Assembly: GCA_963682175.1 (NCBI GenBank)
Contig: OY821775.1
Location: 6,296,501 to 6,360,500 of the forward strand
Source of the DNA: Triglochin maritima
Taxonomy: Eukaryota; Streptophyta; Magnoliopsida; Alismatales; Juncaginaceae
Direction of reading: 5' to 3'
DNA length: 64,000 bases
Each line of letters opens with the position of its first letter. Positions within the stretch are counted from its first letter, which is position 1. This document shows, piece by piece, positions 59,316-64,000 of the stretch. The notes under the pieces are model-generated. The model searched no databases. It was given only the letters and a program-made list of their open reading frames with translations, and had not been told where the DNA came from. Both the position numbers and the translations under genes were made by a program.

Positions 59316-60570
59316 ACCTTGTAACAAACATGTTTGAAGTTAATATAATTTTTTTAATTATTATATTATTTTTGAGTTGATATATTTTTAAAAGATGTCG
59401 ACTCCTCATGTCGTCCTGGATTCGCCCTGCCTTCAAGTTTGTATATCTTGTATTGTAGCATGAATCGGAGCAATTTGCATTAGGTTTGGTACTTATCAAA
59501 TTATTACGAGAAATCAGTTCATGAAAAGTTATGTATGGTATGTGTTAGAGACATTTATAAAATTACAATCATACAAACTAAGTCTGTAATAGCCAGCAGT
59601 CCAGCACAATGTAAATTGTAATGCAATTGTAATTACATGATTAATATCTCTAACAATATGACAATAGAAAATTTGAAATATTGAGAATTGAGAATGGTAA
59701 TGTGAATTGTTGCGAATTGTGGCATTAGAATCCTTCATCTTGAAATGGGTTTCATCTTACATCCACAAATAAAATTATTTAAATTAAAGTTAAACTTTTC
59801 ACGTATATATTATTGTAGAAAATTATAAAGATGTACGTCTTTAGACACACACAACTTGCAAAACAATAGTTATATGGCCGTGTGCTGAGACACATTTATC
59901 TACTTATCTAAATATCTACTAACAATATTAATGAGACGTAATTAAGTAGAAAACTATCATCGTGGACTACGAAAATAATATTTTACAAAAGAAAGGAAAA
60001 CTAAAAAAGCAATTCAATTTCACTTTAAAAACTATCAAATAGTGAATTTTATACAAATAAAACCAGAGAACTATAAAATTAAACGCTAAATCCATACCAT
60101 CAAATGCCACTATTAGAATTCACCACATTCTTGTCACATAATCAAACATCGCAATGACAACCCTCCCATTGCATTCGCGGTTGGGAATTACGTTCAATTT
60201 TTCGACGAGAAACAACGACTCGGTGGGTGCGACGAACCAATAAGAACAACCATTTAATTTGTTGTGTCCGAGGTTTTTCACACATATATACACCCAACTA
60301 TTCAGGAGAGGAGGACTTTTTTTTCTTTCTTACGCATGACAATGTCTCCTAAGACAACCAATCGCAGAATTAACATTAGGCACTCAATGAATCAAAGGGT
60401 TGAAACTTGAAATAGGTCCAAATGTATTCACATCAAATGAAAACATATTTTCGATAAAATATAAGGTAATTTATGCAAATAAGCAGAACAAAACGACAAG
60501 AATCAGCACCTTCCTCCTCCCATCTCCGAAGCTCCACCGGAAGCATCCCGGCGACCACACTTCCTCCTAC
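59316..60570. other. Upstream region of ERF5/6-like gene, no other gene seen
   Basis: AT-rich; no recognisable frame or repeat boundary. Confidence 0.4.
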
Positions 60571-60576
60571 TCCACC

Positions 60577-60585
60577 CATATATAC
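60577..60585 (+). promoter_or_regulatory. Candidate TATA box of ERF5/6-like gene
   Basis: CCATATATACG lies about 55 bp upstream of the ATG at 60636, followed by a C-rich leader. Confidence 0.5.
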
Positions 60586-60635
60586 GTACACCAATCCAAT
60601 CGACTCCAAACCCTCCTCACTTCTCCAACCCAACA

Positions 60636-61235
60636 ATGGACCTCACCTTCTCCGACGACGACCTCCTCTCCGCAATGCTCTCCCTCGAGCACCACCTCCT
60701 CTCCGATCCCCAACCACCTCCCCCCACCTTCTCCCTCACCAACTCATCCTCCAATCCGCCACCGCCTCCTCCTTCCCGCAAACGCGCTCCGCCGCCCCTC
60801 CCCCTCCCTCATGCCCGCAAGTACCGTGGCGTCCGGCAACGCCCCTGGGGCAAGTTCGCCGCCGAGATCCGCGACCCGAGCAAGAAGGGATCCCGAGTCT
60901 GGCTCGGGACCTACGACTCCCCTGTCGACGCCGCCAGAGCCTACGATAAGGCCGCGTTTCGGATGAGGGGGAGCAAGGCGATCCTCAACTTCCCGAACGA
61001 GGTCGGGACGGCTGAGGTGGAGGAGGAGACGAAGAAGAGGAGAGTCGAGGAGGAAAATAAAAAAGGGGAAGAAGAGGAACAAGAAGAAGAGTTATGTCAG
61101 CCTCTGACGCCGTCAAGTTGGAGTTGTGTTTGGGAAGGGGAGGAGGAGGCGAAGGGGATTTTTGCCGTCCCACCGTTGTCGCCCATCTCGCCGAGTAACA
61201 ACAATGTCGGATATCACCACCTTGTGGTCACTTAA
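60636..61235 (+). CDS. AP2/ERF group IX transcription factor, ERF5/ERF6-like
   Basis: A single exon of 199 aa. The N-terminus [20 protein letters not shown] is an acidic hydrophobic motif. A Pro-rich linker (residues 26-58) precedes one AP2/ERF domain at about 62-120: [20 protein letters not shown], then [20 protein letters not shown], then [19 protein letters not shown] Glu/Lys-rich stretch (128-150) follows, then LTPSSW and PPLSPISP near the C-terminus. The [10 protein letters not shown] and LSPxSP features are those of group IXb ERF5/ERF6 of Arabidopsis (there about 280-300 aa, so this protein is short). Nuclear, GCC-box binding, expected to act in stress and defence signalling. It lies divergently about 15 kb from the ERF1A/2-like gene, as ERF6 (AT4G17490) is adjacent to ERF1A in Arabidopsis. 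Confidence 0.93.
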   Translation: MDLTFSDDDLLSAMLSLEHHLLSDPQPPPPTFSLTNSSSNPPPPPPSRKRAPPPLPLPHARKYRGVRQRPWGKFAAEIRDPSKKGSRVWLGTYDSPVDAARAYDKAAFRMRGSKAILNFPNEVGTAEVEEETKKRRVEEENKKGEEEEQEEELCQPLTPSSWSCVWEGEEEAKGIFAVPPLSPISPSNNNVGYHHLVVT

Positions 61236-61785
61236 GTTAGTTGGAATGGAAGTTGTGTTGGTTTTGTGGCGTGTGTATATAAGTAGTGCAGTTATATATT
61301 TATTAGTGCTGCTGTGCGCACGAGGGGAGGAGTTTGCTTCTCTTCTTGATGTGGGTCTTCTCGGTTTGGTTCATTTGTTTGTTCTTTAATTGGTTCTTAT
61401 TATACATTATGAGAAATGGAACTAGATTTGGTTATTTTGTCATGTTCGGATTTGAACTTTGAATTGTCTGTCGTGGTTTCTGATGACTTGTTATTGGCGC
61501 TTTTTGTTTGTCAATTGTCATATAATCATATATAACTTCCATTACTTGATTCCAAATCATCACAACTTGATTCAATGTTAGTTGATTCAATAATGATTCT
61601 TCACTCACCACTCCACACCAGCTTACAAATCAAAAGTGTTCTTCTCGAGTGGGCCTAGAAATGTTATTCGGCCCAAAAGCCAAGGCCCACGGCCCACAAC
61701 AAAACCCTTTTGTTAGTTGAGAGTTGGACACGAATTCTTCAGGAGCACCCGTCGTCGGCTCGGCTGCAATCCCTCTCTGTTCCCG
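61236..61785. other. 3' flank of ERF gene and promoter of the RanBP2-type gene
   Basis: No additional gene. The closely spaced ATG at 61786 leaves about 550 bp for terminator and promoter. Confidence 0.5.
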
Positions 61786-63535
61786 ATGGCTTCGGCAAAG
61801 GTCGACCACCATCTCCCTAACCCACCTTCCTTCGTCCTCCAATCCGATCCAAATGGTTACTCTTTACCTGAAATCTAGGGTTTTCTTCCCCTCTTATGCA
61901 AACTCCTGCTTTCCCCCTTTCAGGCTGAGAATCGCGACTCCTACGGAGCCAAGAGGTCCCGTAGCGACGGTAAGGGGGAAAATCGTCCTTTTCGTTTCTG
62001 ACTAGTTTGTTTATCTAATTTCGCTTGATTTTTAGTCCTTTTTTTCTCCTCTTTCTTATGTGTAGAAGTTGTTCCGATCAATGTTAGAATTTTTAGTTTA
62101 GGGCATTATCTTATTGGGAAGTACATAGATGGGAAGTTGGAAGTTTGATTTGAACTGCGCACCAAGCGAAATGTGCTGGATTAGAGAAATTGGGGCAGGA
62201 ATTGAATTTAACTCCGCCCCCTTTGTTTTAGGGTTTATGTCTCCAGCCCTATACTTGTAGGTTCATACCTTAATTTTGGTACTTAACCACTTGCGAATAG
62301 CTATACGTAACCATCTGAAATCCATGAAAGATCCAAGTTCATTCTGAATATATGGTAACCTGATGTTATAAGGCCGGACTAGATGCATGTGTCTGAATTT
62401 ATGGAGCTCGTGTGTAAAGGTAAACACGTTATTGTGATATCAGTTCATTAGTTTAAAATGATGTATTTTCTAAAGATGATTTTGTTTAAAAAGGTGCCTA
62501 TAAATACTCTCCCCACTTGCAGAGGTACTTCTGATTTATTTTGAGATGGATTGAGAGATTTGGTGGAATTAGGTTTTACTTGGCTTGATAGTCGGATGGA
62601 AATGTTATTTCCCCTTGAAGGAAATATCGCTGGAGGATCTTTTGTCCACCATTATTCTGTCCACAGGTCTCCTATTACGACTTTCAGTATTAGATGTACA
62701 GCTCAAGTATCAGGGATAGAGTTCTCATGTAACTTGCATATGGGACTTATGCTTTTGTTGTCGTTTTGGCTCAATGTTGCCTGTCCTTTTGGGTGTTCTT
62801 TACATGGCCCTTGCTATGTTCAACACTTGCTCTGTTGAGTCTAATCTGATACTAACACCATTTTTTCAATTTGGTTCGTTTCATTAAATATGAGTCCACA
62901 CCGGCTTACAAGTACATGCATCATAAGTGAATTTATATGAGATAATGATTTTTAATGCCAATGATTTACGTAAGGGTATGACCGTGAAAACTGATTAATG
63001 GGTTATATATTTCCTTTTTTAGACATTTTTTGTTTATCCATGATAGGAGCTCACCTTAGTTTTATCATTGTCTATCTAAGAATGCTGTGTTTACTGATGA
63101 ATCAAAGAGTACTTATTTTTTATCATATAGTGCATTTAGCTAACAGAACTAGACAGAAACATAGTTCCCACGTCAGTTAAAAGATCAAATGATAATATTT
63201 CTTGTCTGATTTTTTAAACTTGGTTCCTTCTCTTTTTAAGCACTTTGTTAAAACTGCCAAAGTTTCTGTTGACTCCTGCAAGTGCTTTATTGTATCTTAT
63301 TTGTTTTAAATTCAAAACCTGTGGTATGCCAAATTAACGTCAATAAAGTAGTCTAACGTGAATTATATCGTTGTGTTACATTTTCTAATGGTTGTACATT
63401 TATTAATTAATTTTTGTGCCAGTTTCTCGGAATGATGGAGATTGGACTTGCCTTAAATGTGGAAACTTAAACTTCAGATTTCGAACAGTTTGCAATCGTA
63501 GTGAGTGTGCTGCTGAACGACCGTCACCCAGTCCC
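61786..63535 (+). CDS. RanBP2-type zinc-finger protein, 5' exons (incomplete)
   Basis: Proposed exons: 61786-61800 (MASAK), 61924-61969 (AENRDSYGAKRSRSD), 63423-63535. The phases join. Exon 3 encodes DVSRNDGDWTCLKCGNLNFR then FRTVCNRSECAAERPSPSP, a complete RanBP2/NZF finger with the four Cys (WTCxxC...NxNFxxRxxCNxxxC) and an RP end. Such fingers bind single-stranded RNA (GGU) or ubiquitin; the NxNF and Arg residues suggest the RNA-binding type. Closest remembered relative is Arabidopsis AT1G67325, which continues beyond this finger. Exon 1 is very short and its donor (AAAG/GTCGAC) is weak, so the start is uncertain; a longer exon 1 to 61855 would bring a stop. A next exon could begin at 63661 (GATCAC) but soon hits a stop. 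The gene is cut by the repeat at 63.72 kb or by the window end. Confidence 0.7.
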
Positions 63536-63720
63536 GTATGTCTTGTTTTCCTCTTTATTTTCCCTTCATTTTATGATAGTCATTCACAAATTTTACATGT
63601 AATGAAGTATATTTCTTTCTTTTTGTCAATTTTGTGCCTTATTCATGAAACAATTTGTAGGATCACCTCTGGAACGCATATTGCATTAAGTCTTAATGGC
63701 ACTGTAGGCTGTAGTCATTA

Positions 63721-63741
63721 GGGGGGGGGGGGGGGGGGGGG
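63721..63741. repeat. G21 homopolymer
   Basis: Twenty-one consecutive G residues after CATTA, followed by AGGGGTTGTGCAC. Homopolymers of this length are rare and may also mark a sequencing uncertainty. Confidence 0.95.
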
Positions 63742-64000
63742 AGGGGTTGTGCACATGGATTCCGAGGGAATCTGACGGAAACGGAATTTGGATTCCGGTT
63801 GACTCCGGAAATGGGGCGTTTGTGCACGAAAACACGGATTCCGTCGGATTCTGTGGTATGTATAAAAATTTCTTTGAGTTTTCCGTCACTTTGAGGTCGG
63901 AAAGCCACGGAAACCGAATTTTTTCGGTCGACCGTCAAACATTCGGTCCACCGAAAATGAATATAACGGACGACCGAACATATTTCGGTCTACCGAATTC
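63742..64000. mobile_element. Start of an unidentified repeat with GGTCGACCG motifs
   Basis: From AGGGGTTGTGCACATGGATT the sequence consists of short inverted words (GGATTCCG, CGGAATCC-like, CCGTCGGATT) and ends with CGGTCGACCG (about 63926-63935), CGGTCCACCG, CGGACGACCG and CGGTCTACCG. GGGGTTGTGCAC resembles the TAGGGGTG start of hAT MITEs seen elsewhere here. The right end is off the window. Confidence 0.45.

Overview
This window is nuclear DNA of a flowering plant, almost certainly a eudicot outside the Brassicaceae. The reasons are intron-rich genes with GT-AG introns, plant-specific AP2/ERF and arginine-rich tandem CCCH proteins, AT-rich intergenic DNA, and a dense layered population of plant transposons (Mutator-like, hAT, Ty1-copia, solo LTRs, L1 LINEs, MITEs). 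I see no rRNA, tRNA, organelle insert or CRISPR array.

Host genes (six plausible): an arginine-rich tandem CCCH zinc-finger gene (17372-17989, minus) with a decayed relative at 15.9-16.1 kb; an eight-exon mitochondrial enoyl-CoA hydratase/methylglutaconyl-CoA hydratase-like gene (24252-29026, plus); a nine-exon ubiquitin C-terminal hydrolase UCH3 (32093-36151, plus); an ERF1A/ERF2-like group IX factor (44485-45252, minus); an ERF5/ERF6-like factor (60636-61235, plus); and the 5' part of a RanBP2-type zinc-finger gene (61786 onward, plus). In Arabidopsis AT4G16800 (hydratase), AT4G17490 (ERF6), AT4G17500 (ERF1A) and AT4G17510 (UCH3) lie in the same chromosome 4 region, so this is probably a conserved microsyntenic block swollen by transposons.

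Layout: 1-1.9 kb, 3' part of a Mutator-like element (MULE) with a transposase carrying one frameshift. 2.2-6.6 kb, a decayed minus-strand copia element (LTR, RNase H, integrase) split by a 1590-bp solo LTR with a perfect 5-bp target duplication. 8.05-8.9 kb, another solo LTR with a perfect duplication. 9.3-12.4 kb, a MULE whose transposase remnant is followed by an OTU-like protease exon and whose 5' terminal repeat hosts a 635-bp hAT-like element. 14.0-14.5 kb, a pair of MITEs in (TA)n. 18.5-20.1 kb, a giant imperfect inverted repeat with CT/GA-rich arms. 26.6-27.4 kb, a solo LTR inside intron 5 of the hydratase gene. 29.05-30.4 kb, a non-autonomous MULE just after that gene's stop codon. 31.3-32.0 kb, an LTR fragment flanked by a 37-bp duplication just upstream of UCH3. 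37-39.5 kb, two hAT-like elements, one carrying a gene-like ORF. 40.7-43.0 kb, a second LTR of the 4.3-kb family with two internal repeat arrays. 47-48.2 kb, a LINE remnant. 50-53.2 kb, copia gag and LTR debris with a hAT MITE. 53.4-54.6 kb, minisatellites. 55.2-56.0 kb, a second long inverted repeat. 58.7-59.3 kb, a hAT transposase remnant. 63.7-64.0 kb, the start of a repeat running off the window.

The most unusual pattern is the 10-bp palindrome CGGTCGACCG, or near copies of it. It is clustered many times in at least three distinguishable LTR groups and also in the unrelated terminal repeat at 63.9 kb, usually upstream of the LTR TATA box where one is visible. I regard this as a candidate shared regulatory or modification site acquired by several transposon families.
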